Below are positions 53,559-64,000 of a stretch of DNA of 64,000 nt, piece after piece. The translations under genes were made by a program, and so were the position numbers. Numbering within the stretch: the first letter of the stretch is position 1; each line of letters opens with the position of its first letter. The notes beneath the pieces were generated by a model, which was not told where the DNA came from, made no database searches, and worked only from the letters and a program-made list of their open reading frames with translations. Source of the stretch: Arion vulgaris (taxonomy: Eukaryota > Mollusca > Gastropoda > Stylommatophora > Arionidae); NCBI GenBank assembly GCA_020796225.1, contig CM036754.1:43251779-43315778 (forward strand). Reading direction: 5' to 3'.

Positions 53559-53701
53559 AGTGTTGGAGAAGAAAACCGCATTGAGTCTATGCCATATCAA
53601 GAGTGCCTGTACTACCTGAAACCTATGGTAGCTATATGGACCATATGTTTTTAAGACAACATAGCTATTGGATGAAGGCTGTCCAGTTTGCCATAGACCA
53701 T
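53559..53701 (+). CDS. ZFYVE26: ZFYVE26 exon w29, one-base frame slip
   Basis: Acceptor CTATTTTTAG, donor CAT|GTGAGA. Reads SVGEENRIESMPYQECLYYL then K. The conserved continuation TYGSYMDHMFLRQHSYWMKA and VQFAIDH is in the next frame. The length is 143; one extra A in the run at 53618-53620 would give 144 and keep phase 0 to 0. YQECLYYL is a family hallmark. A (TA)n microsatellite begins 15 bases into the intron. Confidence 0.92.
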
Positions 53702-53712
53702 GTGAGAAGTAA

Positions 53713-53716
<4 letters not shown>

Positions 53717-53791
<75 letters not shown>
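53717..53791. repeat. (TA)n microsatellite
   Basis: About 37 uninterrupted TA units, starting 15 bases after the w29 donor. Confidence 0.98.
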
Positions 53792-54246
<455 letters not shown>

Positions 54247-54289
54247 TTTGACAAATTTCTGAATCCACAATTTGTTTTATAAATCTCCT

Positions 54290-54520
54290 TTTCTTTTACA
54301 AATTTCCATTCGTTTTATAAATTTCTTATTTTGTTGAGAATTTCCATTTGTTTTATAAATCTTTTCCTTTTGTTTTACAAATTTCCTTTTGTTTTACAAA
54401 TTTCCTTTTGTTTTACAAATTTCCTTTTGTTTTATAAATTTTCTTCTTTTAGTTTACAGTCTTAATTTATTTGATAAATCTCCTTCTTTTAATTTACAGA
54501 TCTTTTGTTTTACAAATTTC
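54290..54520 (+). repeat. About 19-bp minisatellite
   Basis: Unit CCTTTTGTTTTACAAATTT, with TTATAAATTT variants, roughly 11 copies. Confidence 0.88.
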
Positions 54521-54639
54521 ATCTTTTTTTTTCTTTGTATTTAGTCTGTAATGAAACATAGTGTTACTTTATAGTTAATCTGCAATGAAACATAGTTAAC
54601 AACATAATAAGAGAGGCCAGTGGGAACTACGTTACAACC

Positions 54640-55170
54640 ACAAATAGTTTGGCAATATAGAGGTACGGTGGTTCAGTGGTGGTGACATGGTTGGTGTCTC
54701 ATAACTACTCTCATGTTTTTATACTCAGTGACTCCATGAGTATGGTTGTAAAGTCAAAACTGGTATGGGGAGACGAAATTGCATGGACGTACTGGTACAG
54801 ACAGGGAGCAGAGAAATCACTTTCGTTTCTGCCCCTGGGCACACAGGAGTCTGGCGTAATGAACAAGCTGATAGATTGGCTGACATGACTACAATATCAG
54901 AGGGAGCTGCAATGGACCGATATGACATTCTTAACGCATTCGAACAGAGAAGTTTCAGAGTTGTGAATCACAGTCGCTGACCAGATTGAGAGAGATGGAT
55001 GTCGATATTGTTACAGCCCGAAAAGAACGGCATACCAAATAGGCAAAGAGATTGTTTAATCAACATTGAACTAGCTTGTTGGTCCGCTGCTGAATTTGTT
55101 GAGACAGAGATCGGAGCCATTATGGACATGTCCGGAGTGCTATGATGATAGTCCTCATATAACTGATAAC
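54640..55170 (+). mobile_element. Non-LTR RNase H end with LINE tail
   Basis: Reads HVFILSDSMSMVVKSKL, then shifted EITFVSAPGHTGVWRNEQAD and RLADMTTISEGAAMDRYDIL. The tail has GAGATCGGAGCCATTATGG and ATGATGATAGTCC. Confidence 0.88.
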
Positions 55171-55639
55171 TGATAGAGACTAAGACAGAATGAAGAAGGC
55201 AGGAATCAGGATCAGCAACCAGAACGGACAAAGCCCTTCTTCACCACAAAGTGGGACCCTTTAACAGGCTGCAACGCTGCAGCTGCAACGCTGCAGTGTT
55301 GCAGCCTGGTTAAGTGAGTAGGAATCAAAGATGGAAAGTAAATCTTGTTCCAGAAATAACACACTCAGGGACACTGATAGCAAAGTCGGTAACACGCTTC
55401 GCTAGTAAGCATGTGCTGTGCCAATTCTGGGGTTCAAGGCCAACTTGGGCCCAAACAAATTTTGGTATGCACAACGTACATGGTTGGACTACATGTTTCC
55501 TGATACTTTACTTGTGATACTTTACTTGGGGATCTAAATTACAAATACCTCATAGGTCAGAGTAATGCTCTCCTGAACGGTGAAGGAAACTGATAATAAG
55601 GAAAGATAGCCTTCACGCAAAAATTAACCATAGGTACCA

Positions 55640-56170
55640 TATTAGGCACAGTGACTAAGCCCTAGATAGTGAAAAGCTGCCAGAACTAAAAGAAACACTA
55701 AGTGAGCTAAATACCATAAGAAGGGTGGTGCTGCAGTGGATACCAGCACACTGTGGCAAACCAGGAAACAAGAGAGCAGACAAATTAGCTAAGGAAGGAG
55801 CAACAAAGGAATCAAATAATCACTTTCCAGGAAAAGAGAAAGATCAATTACCACTGTCTAGATAGAGCAAGACAGATGATATTGTTTCGACTCAGAACTG
55901 GACACAACAGAAGGAACAGACACTTACACAGACTAAAACTAGTATCATCACCCATATGTGCTTGTGGACAGACCGCACAGACAGCTGAACACATCTTGCA
56001 AGATTGTCACCTGATGAATCAACTGCAGAAAGAACACTGGCCAACAGAGACAGACATCAACACAAAGCTGTTTGGGAGCTTTGATGAACTAACAAATACA
56101 ACAACATACATCCAGAGAACCGGACTCATTGTGTAGACATTGAACATCAGCGAACGAGAAAAAGAAGGAG
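55640..56170 (+). mobile_element. Jockey/CR1-type RNase H and C-terminus, with stop
   Basis: Reads VVLQWIPAHCGKPGNKRADK (RNase H catalytic end), then after a slip ILFRLRTGHNRRNRHLHRLK, CACGQTAQTAEHILQDCHLM and a natural stop after YIQRTGLIV. It is the best-preserved C-terminus of this class here. Confidence 0.93.
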
Positions 56171-56174
56171 GCAC

Positions 56175-56670
56175 AGTGACTACGCCTGAATTCATAACAA
56201 GCAAACAAATAAAGAAAAAACCATGAAAAATGCGTTGGGCTAAAAGCACAGCTATTGCATCCTCACTGTACACCGCTGAACAAGGAAATGGCATTATAGG
56301 TGGAAAGAAGGCAGTCATATTAGAAAGAAATGTTTTACAGCAAATGGACAAGAAGAAGATAATGCTATAAGTGGAAAGAAAACATCAAGAGGTCATCACA
56401 TACTCTGGAAGACAAATTGTAATATAATTATCTTAGATTTTCTGAAAGGAGTTCATTCTTATTTTTCATGTTTGTTGGCCCACACGCTCTGATATAACCA
56501 AAACAAGGTTTGTCCTTAGGTTGAAAGGGCATGTCTCAGCTTAAAGTGACTTTAATCCCCTACCTAACAAACAAACAAACAAGAGGTCATCACAATGTCA
56601 AGAGACAAAAATTTGTTTGTAACATTTTTTTAGAATACTGAAAATATTCTTTATTTTTTTTATTCTTTCC
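56175..56670. other. Intron, mostly retrotransposon 3' flank
   Basis: Follows the element above; 56470-56570 contains a reverse stretch like 8220-8310 (AAGGTTTGTCCTTAGGTTG). No exon seen. Confidence 0.5.
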
Positions 56671-56672
56671 AG

Positions 56673-56870
56673 CATTGTTCCTCTGATGTCTTTGTGAATG
56701 GCTTGATGGTACCAGCAATGAACTCTGGAGAGATGGGTCGGCTGCTAGAACAAATGTTGATGTTGGATCCAACGTTGGAGAAATGGATGGCATACTTAAC
56801 AGCAACATGTAAACACCTGCTGAAACAAAAGTTCTTCAATACATTGTACCAAGTGCAGTTGTTTATGAAG
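56673..56870 (+). CDS. ZFYVE26: ZFYVE26 exon w30
   Basis: Acceptor TTCTTTCCAG, donor ATGAAG|GTAAAA, phase 0 to 0, 66 codons. Encodes HCSSDVFVNGLMVPAMNSGE, LLEQMLMLDPTLEKWMAYLT and FFNTLYQVQLFMK, which align end to end with the family C-terminal region. Confidence 0.96.
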
Positions 56871-56879
56871 GTAAAAAAC

Positions 56880-57105
56880 TATCAACTACTACTACTCTCA
56901 CCAGCTATTAACTGTCACCAATCCTTGTTGTCAACCAACAACTATACCAAATATCAACTATCCCAATGTTCGACTACCTCCAGTCAACACCTAACGCAAC
57001 CAACAATTATAAGCAACAATTATCCCCAGCCAGCAACTATTCTCAACCAACAACTATCTCGCCAACCAAAAACTATCACCACGAACAAACAACTAACCTT
57101 TTTGT
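56880..57105 (+). repeat. CAAC-rich degenerate repeat
   Basis: CAACTAT-like 9-12-base motifs recur loosely; no clear unit. Confidence 0.6.
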
Positions 57106-57179
57106 CATTTCTTGGTTTTATATTCTCTATCTTCACAGATGGATTAACAAACTAATGTCATAGAACATTGATGGGAGGA

Positions 57180-57995
57180 ATCTTTCTAAGATTAGTTTAG
57201 TTTAGTCATCGGATTATCATCACTGCACATTGAATCAATTGGTCTATAAGTGCTCCGATCTCCTCCTCAGTATATCTCTCAGATGAGAGGGAGAGGTGTG
57301 TTTAATCAGCGAGCCACAGGAACCATCAGTATGCATACTTTGATATCTGTTGGGGGAGACTGAGCACCTATGGGTCTACCCGGAGTGCAATGACGTCAGT
57401 TTAGTAACCAATAACCAATATCTCTCAGTTTAGTTTAGATTAGTTGTCAGATCATCATCACTGCACATTGAACCAGTTAGTCTATAAGTGCTCCGATTTC
57501 CTCCACAGTATGTCTCAGTTTGGTTTAGTCGTCGGATCATCATCACCGTGGTTGCCGGGCCTGCAAGGAAGCAAAGAATAGTAACACTGCATGTCGTAAG
57601 AGGGACTGAGGTAGGGGTCTAGGAAGCTACCCTAGTAAATAAGCAATGTTATAAATCGAATGTGCTGGCCTACTATTAAGTGCATAACTGGCACAACATA
57701 CAATCGCTCTTAGGCTCAGATCACATCCAAATCACAAAGAGTAGTTTAACAAGTGGCCGATATGAAGCGTAAGAAGAAGAAGAGGAAAGAAGAAGACTGC
57801 ACATTGAATCAATTAGTCTATAACTGCTCCGATCTCATCCACTGTATGGTCTCAGTTTAGTTTAGTCATCGGATCATCATCACTGCACATCGAATCAATT
57901 AGTCTATAAGTGCTCCGATCTCATCCACTGTATGTATCTCAGTTTAGTTTAGTCATTGGATCATCATCACTGCACATCGAATCAGTTATAGTTTT
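57180..57995 (-). repeat. About 87-bp repeated LINE tail with two insertions
   Basis: CAGTTTAGTTTAGTCATCGG then GTCTATAAGTGCTCCGATCT recurs at about 57190, 57425, 57510, 57790, 57851 and 57938. An RNase H fragment (57290-57420, +) and a SINE A (57545-57786, +) interrupt it. The unit is the reverse of the shared LINE tail. Confidence 0.85.
57545..57786 (+). repeat. SINE family A copy, nested in tail repeats
   Basis: ACCGTGGTTGCCGGGCCTGC head to an AAGAAGAAGAGGAAAGAAG tail. Confidence 0.9.
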
Positions 57996-58321
57996 TCCAA
58001 AATTCATGAACACACTAGGTTTAATTTGTACTGAAATCTACCGTATGGATAACAGTAATTTTGTGCATGCAGTCTTCTGTACCTCACGATCTTATGAAAT
58101 CATGTTGAACTAATCGATAGGTAGCTTAATTGATGCAAAAAAAACTTTTTTGTTATATAATTTTGCATAAGCACAACAAAATGATAATCAAAGTTTAGAG
58201 TTTACAGTAGTACATAAAATGGTGGCGAATGTTTGCTCTATAACACTGGAAGGTGGAATTGGCTTGTATGTTCTTCAGGTCGTCAGCAGGATACTAATTT
58301 TCACTTTTCGTCCTTCCTCTG

Positions 58322-58472
58322 AGGTCTAAAGATGAAAAATTGACTTCATTGTATCTTGTTTTACCCTATATGGCTCGGCCTCTCTCCACATAAATGGCAT
58401 GCCACCTGCTGAGAATAGTCACTAAAGCACAAGCTCCATAGCTACTGCAACAATCCTAGGGACATCTGGTCC
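58322..58472 (-). repeat. SINE family C, reversed, head missing
   Basis: GACTTCATTGTATCTTGTTT to CAACAATCCTAGGGACATC. Confidence 0.82.
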
Positions 58473-58671
58473 ATCCTATGAAAGACTAGCCAACCCTAAC
58501 TCTACTGTATGCAGAGCCAAGCACAGAACACACCTTGTTTGCCAAGTTGACATCTGAGAGTCAACTATAACAAAGAACAAACAAAATTTGTGTGTGTGTG
58601 TGTGTTTGGAAACAGGTAGATTTGACCTTCACTTGATAACAGTCCTTGAGTGTTTAACTGTATCCAATTGT

Positions 58672-58800
58672 GATTGATTGATAGATTGATTGATAGGACC
58701 ATCATCATTGCACTTCGGTGAATAACCATGTGTGCTCCGATCTCTTTCTTACACAAGTAGATCTTGTCGGCAGTACACAAACTCTATAGCACCGGCAAAG
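58672..58800 (-). repeat. SINE family B 3' end, reversed
   Basis: GATTGATTGATAGGACCATC to AGATCTTGTCGGCAG, then cut off. Confidence 0.85.
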
Positions 58801-58912
58801 CAAATAATTCTGAATATCTGGCAATGTCTAATCTTTCTTACATTTATTTGAAACCAAACTGTATATGTTATTCTTAGTAAAGATCATTCATGTTTTATTT
58901 CTGTTTGTCCAG

Positions 58913-59027
58913 GACTACATTAGGGCAGCCATGACATGTATTACTCACTTTTACCAGCGTGGAGCCACCAGCTACCTTGACCTCAGTGGACGCTGCAATA
59001 TTCTACACTGCTCATCAACATCTTCAG
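58913..59027 (+). CDS. ZFYVE26: ZFYVE26 exon w31, one-base frame slip
   Basis: Acceptor TTTGTCCAG, donor TTCAG|GTAACT. Begins DYIRAAMTCITHFYQRGATS then YLDLSGR; the conserved AIFYTAHQHLQ is in another frame. Length 115 is one more than a multiple of three, so one surplus base near 58992 fits. Confidence 0.92.
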
Positions 59028-59104
59028 GTAACTAAGAGACACATTTCATGTTATGATCAACATTCAATTAAATGTTAGATAGTTGACATTGTTATTAACT
59101 GCGA

Positions 59105-59425
59105 TGTTGTTTGTTATTAGTCACTGAACTAACGTCACAGTAGTCCGGACAGACCCATAGGTGCTCAGTCTCCCCAACAGATGTTAAAGGGTATGCATAC
59201 TGATGGGTTTCCTATTATTCGCTAGTTAAACACACTTCTCTCTCTCTGCCCCTCAAGCATCCAATTCTACTTGTACAATGTATAGTTCCAAACCCCTAAA
59301 TAGCTGGATTGATTCACGTCAATTTTAGTATTTCCATTCAACAGTAGGTTACCAAAACATCCCCTTATCCACCCTGAACTGCTAAAAATGATATTGCAGA
59401 TGCAAGCCTGTCTGTTATCTTGTGC
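59105..59425 (-). mobile_element. Non-LTR RNase H/C-terminal fragment
   Basis: Reverse copy of the 13968 family, more worn (GCTCAGTCTCCCCAACAGAT, GCATACTGATGGG). Confidence 0.82.
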
Positions 59426-59579
59426 CACAAACACCTGTACTACAAATATGTCAGGAAACGGGAAACCTATGGGTCAGCCAGACTGCTAATGATATCAATC
59501 CAGTAACCAATAACCAGAAATATATCAAATGAAAATTATGAAAAGAACATCCTAATTATCATATGGTGTCATCTCTCAT

Positions 59580-59875
59580 TGAAGGTTGACACATTGGATC
59601 TTCAACATCCTCTGTCCTGTTTGATGTCGCACTCTGCCAGGCTGCAATTTGTCCATCTCTTGATGTTTCCTTCCCACTTGTGTCTTGGTCTTCCTCTTAC
59701 TTGTCATTCTTCAACTTTCCCCTCTAAAAGGGTTTTTATCCACCTTCTAATAAGGACATTTTATTTATTTATTTACTTATTCCTCCGTTCCTTTCAGCAC
59801 AGGGTCTCACCAGTTGTCCTCTACTTTCCCTGCCTAGTCACCATTTTGGGAGACAACTACATAAAAGCATGACTA
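59580..59875 (-). mobile_element. Probable RT C-terminal fragment
   Basis: Reversed text resembles an RT tail (RTGHERKMDKLQ-like, then LFLFRLDR). Weak, given only as likely retrotransposon. Confidence 0.4.
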
Positions 59876-59914
59876 TGGAGATCCGCTGCCCCCAGGGCTC
59901 TCTCTGGCTTGGAG

Positions 59915-60370
59915 CAACGGCCACCATACAATTATCATATCAGACTCAATGAATATCTTCAAATGATTGAATCTGAAAGTCTCGGGCGGAATGGGGGGGC
60001 AGCATTTGGAATCACATCCCCAAGACACGACTTGACTGTACACACCTGGACATGTTGGAGTGCAGGGTAACGAGCGTGCTGACTTTCTTGCAAATAATTC
60101 CCCGACTCAAGCGGACAGACGTATGGACAGAGCCAATGTCATCAATGCGGAGCTCTCATTTATATGATATGGCAAGTCCCCAGACACTGGAGCAGAGTGG
60201 AGAATTAGGAGTTAAGTTTCTACATGCCAGACAGTGTCATCTTCATGGAAAAGAGAAGATGTACTAATCGCCTCATGGAACGGTGAGCAAGTGGGCCTTG
60301 GGATGGCTGCTGCACAGGGACAGCCCACGCGGAATGTCAATGTGCCATGATGTCGATCACATAAGATAAC
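59915..60370 (+). mobile_element. Non-LTR RNase H and C-terminal fragment
   Basis: Follows 33300-33790: LTVHTWTCWSAG, then ERADFLANNSPTQADRRMDR and ANVINAELS, with slips. Confidence 0.85.
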
Positions 60371-60479
60371 TTAGAAGTGAAGTATGTTCTTAGTCTGGTC
60401 TACTTTGCTGACTCCTATCATTTATTACTATCTTCAACCTCTAATATTGTCTCATCTTTCACACGAGTTTGGTTTCACC

Positions 60480-60715
60480 AAAAATAGTTTATCTTCATTA
60501 TTCATTTGAAAATCATCTTCGTCAGACATGTCCTTTAATTCCCGGCCCTCCCCAAGCATGTATTTCAGTGGTTTAGACTAACAACTCCGTTCTGTGCGTT
60601 GACTGGGGTTTTTCTCATGGTTTTGCCGCACCAAACGTATGCATGACTTACGCACCCGAGGTAGAGAACACCCTTTATCCCCTTTTTTAAAAATCTTCAG
60701 AGCGATGTTTTCTCT
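60480..60715 (-). mobile_element. LINE 3' region repeat
   Basis: Reverse of 36265-36580; cut by the SINE A that follows. Confidence 0.75.
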
Positions 60716-60956
60716 GATTGTGTATTGCCGGCCGCAAGGGAAGAAAGAATAGTACCACTCACCTACAAGGCATACTGTAAGGGGGACTGAATGGGGATCT
60801 AGGTAAGCTCCCCTAGTAAATAAAAGTGTTGCAAAAAAACAGGATGTGCTGTTACGAGCACCTAATTGGCACAACACTGCGCTCTAAGGCTCAGATCACA
60901 TACAATCCCCAAAGTGGTTAACATGTGGTCATGTGGGCGTTCAAGAAGAAAAGTTT
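60716..60956 (+). repeat. SINE family A copy
   Basis: GTGTATTGCCGGCCGCAAGG head, GAAAGAATAGTACCACTC and a GTTCAAGAAGAAAAG tail. Confidence 0.88.
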
Positions 60957-61005
60957 TCTCTTGACATTCATGATGTCGCTTTATCTATCTGGCCTTTGGA
61001 TCCAG

Positions 61006-61136
61006 GTCAATGGGGCGCGTTCGTCACCCTCTAGCTGCACACACTCCTGTACCTGGGAGTAAACTCACCCCAAGCTGGGAAAAACAGTTTCCTGAGTCTC
61101 CCAGCCAGGATACGCTATCTCCAGAGGAAGTGAAAA
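61006..61136 (+). CDS. ZFYVE26: ZFYVE26 exon w32 (5' edge uncertain)
   Basis: Reads SMGRVRHPLAAHTPVPGSKL then TPSWEKQFPESPSQDTLSPE to donor GAAAA|GTAAGT, leaving phase 1. The acceptor is taken as GGATCCAG, which has a poor pyrimidine tract, and the incoming phase does not match w31 without a further slip. It corresponds to a variable linker in the family. Confidence 0.7.
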
Positions 61137-61269
61137 GTAAGTGTCAGTATTTTCCATCTGTATCTTCATCAAAAATTTATCATCTTGGATAGTTTGTCTA
61201 AATCAAGATATTAAACAGTTGTTGTTAGCCCTTGAAGAAACTTTTTCTTCAAGGTTAGTCAGTTTCTAA

Positions 61270-62775
61270 TATTTCTTGATCTTCCCCCTCCACTGTCTCC
61301 TGGTACCCAGTTTTATCCTCCACTCTCTTTTAACAACTTCTTTCCTCCACTCTCTATTGTTTCCTTCTCTACTCCACTATCTATTGGTTTCCGCTTCTCT
61401 ACTTCCCTCTCTATTGGTTTCCAGCTTCTCTACTCCACTATCTATTGTTTTCCAGCTTCTCTCTCACTATCTATTGTTTCTCTACTCCACTCTCTATTGT
61501 TTTCCAGTTTCTCTCCCCACTTCTATTGGACACAACTTCTTTTCTCCACTGTCTATTTTTTTCCAGCTTCTCTACTCCACTATCTATTGTTTCTCTACTC
61601 CACTCTCTATTGTTTTCCCAGTTTCTCTCCCACTCTCTATTGTACACAACTTCTTTTCTCCACTGTCTATTGGTTTCCAGCTTCCTCTCCACTCTCTTTT
61701 GGGTTTTCCCAGCTTCTACTCCACTATCTACTGTTCTCTACTCCTCTCATTGATTTCAGTTTTCCTCTCACTATCTATTGTTTCTCTACTCCACTCTCTA
61801 TTGTTTTCCAGTTTCTCTCCCCACTCTCTATTGGTACACAACTTTTTTTTCTCCACTGTCTATTTTTTTCCCAGCTTTTCTACTCCACTATCTACTGTTT
61901 CCTACTCCACTCTCTTTGATTTCCAGCTTTCTACTCCACTATCTATTGTTTCTCTACTCCACTCTCTATTGATTTCCAGTTTCTCTCCCCACTCTCTATT
62001 GGTACACAACTTCTTTTCTCCACTGTCTATTGGTTTCCAGCTTCTCTCTCCACTCTTTGGTACAACTTCTTTCCTCCACTCTCTATATGTTTCCAGCTTC
62101 TCTACTCCACTCTCTATTGGTACACAACTTCTTTCCTCCACTCTCTATTTTTTCCCAGCTTCTCTACTCCCTCTCTATTGGACACAACTTCTTCCTCCAC
62201 TCTCTATATGTTTCCAGCTTTTTACTCCACTCTCTATTGGTACACAACTTTCCTCCATTCTCTATATTTTTCCCAGCTTCTCTACTCCACTCTCTGGTAC
62301 ACAACTCTTCCTCCCTCTCTATATGTTTCAGCTTCTCTACTCCACTCTCTATTAGTACACCTTCTTTGCTCCATTCTCTATTGGTTCCAGCTTCTCTCTC
62401 CTCTATTGGTTTCCAGCTTCTCTCCTTCACTGTCTCCTGATACCCAACCTCTCTACTCCACTTTTATTGAAACTTTTTCCCCCACTCTCTCCTGGTACCC
62501 AACCACTTACTCCACTCTCTATTAGTACACAAATTCTCCTCACTGTCTCCTGGTACCCAACCTCTCTACTCCACTCTCTATTGGTACACAACATCTTTCC
62601 TCCATCTCTCCTGGTCCCAACCACTCTACTCCCTCCTCTATTGGTACACAAATTCTTCCTCCCTGTCTCCTGGTACCCAACCTCTCTACTCCTCTCTGGT
62701 AAAACTTCTTTCCTCCACTTCTCCTGGTACCAACTTCTCTCCTCCACCATCTCCTGGTTTCCAGCTTCTCTCCAC
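61270..62775 (+). repeat. Pyrimidine-rich minisatellite, 1.5 kb
   Basis: Related units of about 28-32 bases: CTTCTCTACTCCACTCTCTA plus TTGGTTTCCAG, and TTGGTACACAACTTCTTTCC. The + strand is over three-quarters C and T in most units. Several TTTCCAG|C junctions repeat. Open frames up to 359 codons are composition only. Confidence 0.95.
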
Positions 62776-62919
62776 CATATTCTAGTACTATTTTGTAATT
62801 TGTGTCAACTAATAATGTTTAGAATTTGTAATTAGTATTTAAAAAAATTAAATATAATATTCTTTGTCAATAAATATACAATTGTGTTAATGTTTTGTTT
62901 GAAGAAATAAGTTTATTGA

Positions 62920-63172
62920 TACATAGGCTCTAAAGGCAAAGGATTGACTTCTTTGCACCGACTTTTATCCCTATATTGCTCCTCTCTGTCTGCATAAAGG
63001 GCACACCATCTATCAAGGTTTTTGAACAAAGCATGAACTCTGTAGCTCCAGCAACAATCCTAGGGATAACATGAAAAAATAGCACATGTGACTGTCCGGA
63101 TTCGAACCCAGGTTTGAACCTACAACCTTCAGAACAACAAGACAATCGACTCTGCAGCTACATCTATACAAA
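62920..63172 (-). repeat. SINE family C, reversed
   Basis: GGATTGACTTCTTTGCACC to CGACTCTGCAGCTACATC; B-box-like GGTTCGAATCC is on the - strand about 63098. Confidence 0.85.
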
Positions 63173-63179
63173 ATTCAAG

Positions 63180-63480
63180 ATTGGCAATTCAGCCATATGT
63201 ACCAAGAGGCACGTCAGACTGCAGAGCACATACTTCAAGACTGCCCTGAATATGATATACTGAAGCAAACTCATTGCCCCTAGTGAAAAAACACTAAACA
63301 AAAACGACACAGACCCTGTGTGAGCTATGAAAGACGGTGAAATTTATAAAAGAGACAATGTTGAATATAAGACAATCTTTCAAGCGAGCAAAAGGAAGGA
63401 TACAGAGCGATTTTGGGAACATATAGACAATATTTCAATTGAATAAAAAGAAAGGAAGGAAACGACAAGAAAATGTCTTA
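63180..63480 (+). mobile_element. Retrotransposon C-terminal fragment
   Basis: Reads QTAEHILQDCPEYDILKQTH-like text (in slipped frame), then the same 3' text as the reverse of 48330-48420. Confidence 0.7.
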
Positions 63481-63597
63481 ACCTTCACAATAACTTACCC
63501 CCTCCTCCCCAGGGCATAGAAAAACACTATACAAATAAAGTGATGGATTTTATACACATTATTTCAACAAACTATATATTGTCTTTTTTTCCCACAG

Positions 63598-63765
63598 ACA
63601 TGTTAAATGCAAGGGTCTCAGATTGAAGTGACTAAGTTTCTGGAGCAGGTTTGACTCAGTCTTTGGGAGGAGCAGGTTCTGCACCGACCAAATTTGTCTC
63701 AAGATCATCATCTCAGATTGCAACATTGTTTGGCGCAGGCTCAGCCCGGACAGAACTTCACATAG
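63598..63765 (+). CDS. ZFYVE26: ZFYVE26 exon w33 (last in window), two compensating slips
   Basis: Acceptor TTTTTTTCCCACAG, donor CATAG|GTATGT, phase 1 to 1. Pieces read NMLNARV, then QIEVTKFLEQ one frame over, then TQSLGGAGSAPTKFVSRSSS and QIATLFGAGSARTELHI back in the first frame. IEVTKFL and ATLFG match the family close to its C-terminus. About 190 residues should remain to the right of the window. Confidence 0.88.
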
Positions 63766-63839
63766 GTATGTTTGTGGTTATATGGTGATGCTCTCGCTGG
63801 TCTAACAAAAGAGACAACTACAAATTTATCACAGAATAC

Positions 63840-64000
63840 GAATTGAATGAATGGTTAGAAAAATACTAAAAATAAAGAATTCCTACAAAATTATTTAGTC
63901 TTCTAAATTACATGGGACGCTCACTGCTGCCGAATTCATGCACTGCTTTGAGATCTTCCTGTGAGAAAGAGATCGAAGACACATGGTTACTCACCGAAGT
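63840..64000 (+). repeat. SINE family B 3' part, cut by window edge
   Basis: AATAAAGAATTCCTACAAAA to GGTTACTCACCGAAGT. Confidence 0.85.

Noticed and set aside
61276..62355. 359-codon open frame rich in Leu, Ser and Tyr
   Set aside because: Translation of a pyrimidine-rich minisatellite; hydrophobic look is due to C/T composition.

Overview
This is a eukaryotic, almost certainly invertebrate, nuclear genome window. It has GT-AG introns, many tRNA-derived SINEs, 5'-truncated non-LTR retrotransposons, a Penelope-like element and large minisatellites. The repeat mix would fit a lophotrochozoan such as a mollusc, but I cannot fix the species. A run of exactly 100 Ns (40042-40141) marks an assembly gap of unknown size.

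One host gene fills the window on the + strand: an orthologue of ZFYVE26 (spastizin, FYVE-CENT, SPG15). I place 32 coding exons from 797 to 63765. The 5' third of the gene lies left of the window, and the last exons lie to the right. Splice phases agree from exon to exon, apart from five exons with one-base frame slips and one missing exon. In order, the protein shows an N-terminal helical region (797-9700), a DUF547-like domain (about 9780-17650), a long middle region (21764-37141), the start of a FYVE zinc finger ending in RWVPDSATSVCMVC (38495-38670), and the C-terminal helical-repeat region (42043-63765). The exon with the rest of the FYVE finger is absent from the assembled bases and probably lies in or next to the N gap.

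The introns, over 90% of the window, are mostly repeats. There are six SINE families (called A to F here; B to F look tRNA-derived), more than twenty non-LTR retrotransposon 3' fragments (RNase H or reverse-transcriptase C-termini), and a Penelope-like element at 3587-4715. The Penelope copy has inverted terminal repeats, a GIY-YIG domain and a 13-bp target-site duplication. At least ten tandem arrays are present, the largest being a 58-bp satellite at 18278-21434, a 52/46-bp array at 31668-33182, a 30-bp array at 42745-43980, a 24/26-bp array at 45545-46790 and a pyrimidine-rich array at 61270-62775. The long open frames in the last four come from repeat composition and are not genes.

Points of most interest: a DUF547-like domain inside a ZFYVE26 protein; the missing FYVE core; a nested Penelope element with a possible hammerhead-ribozyme core; intronic satellites that multiply splice-site-like motifs; and a SINE whose 3' tail resembles that of local LINEs.
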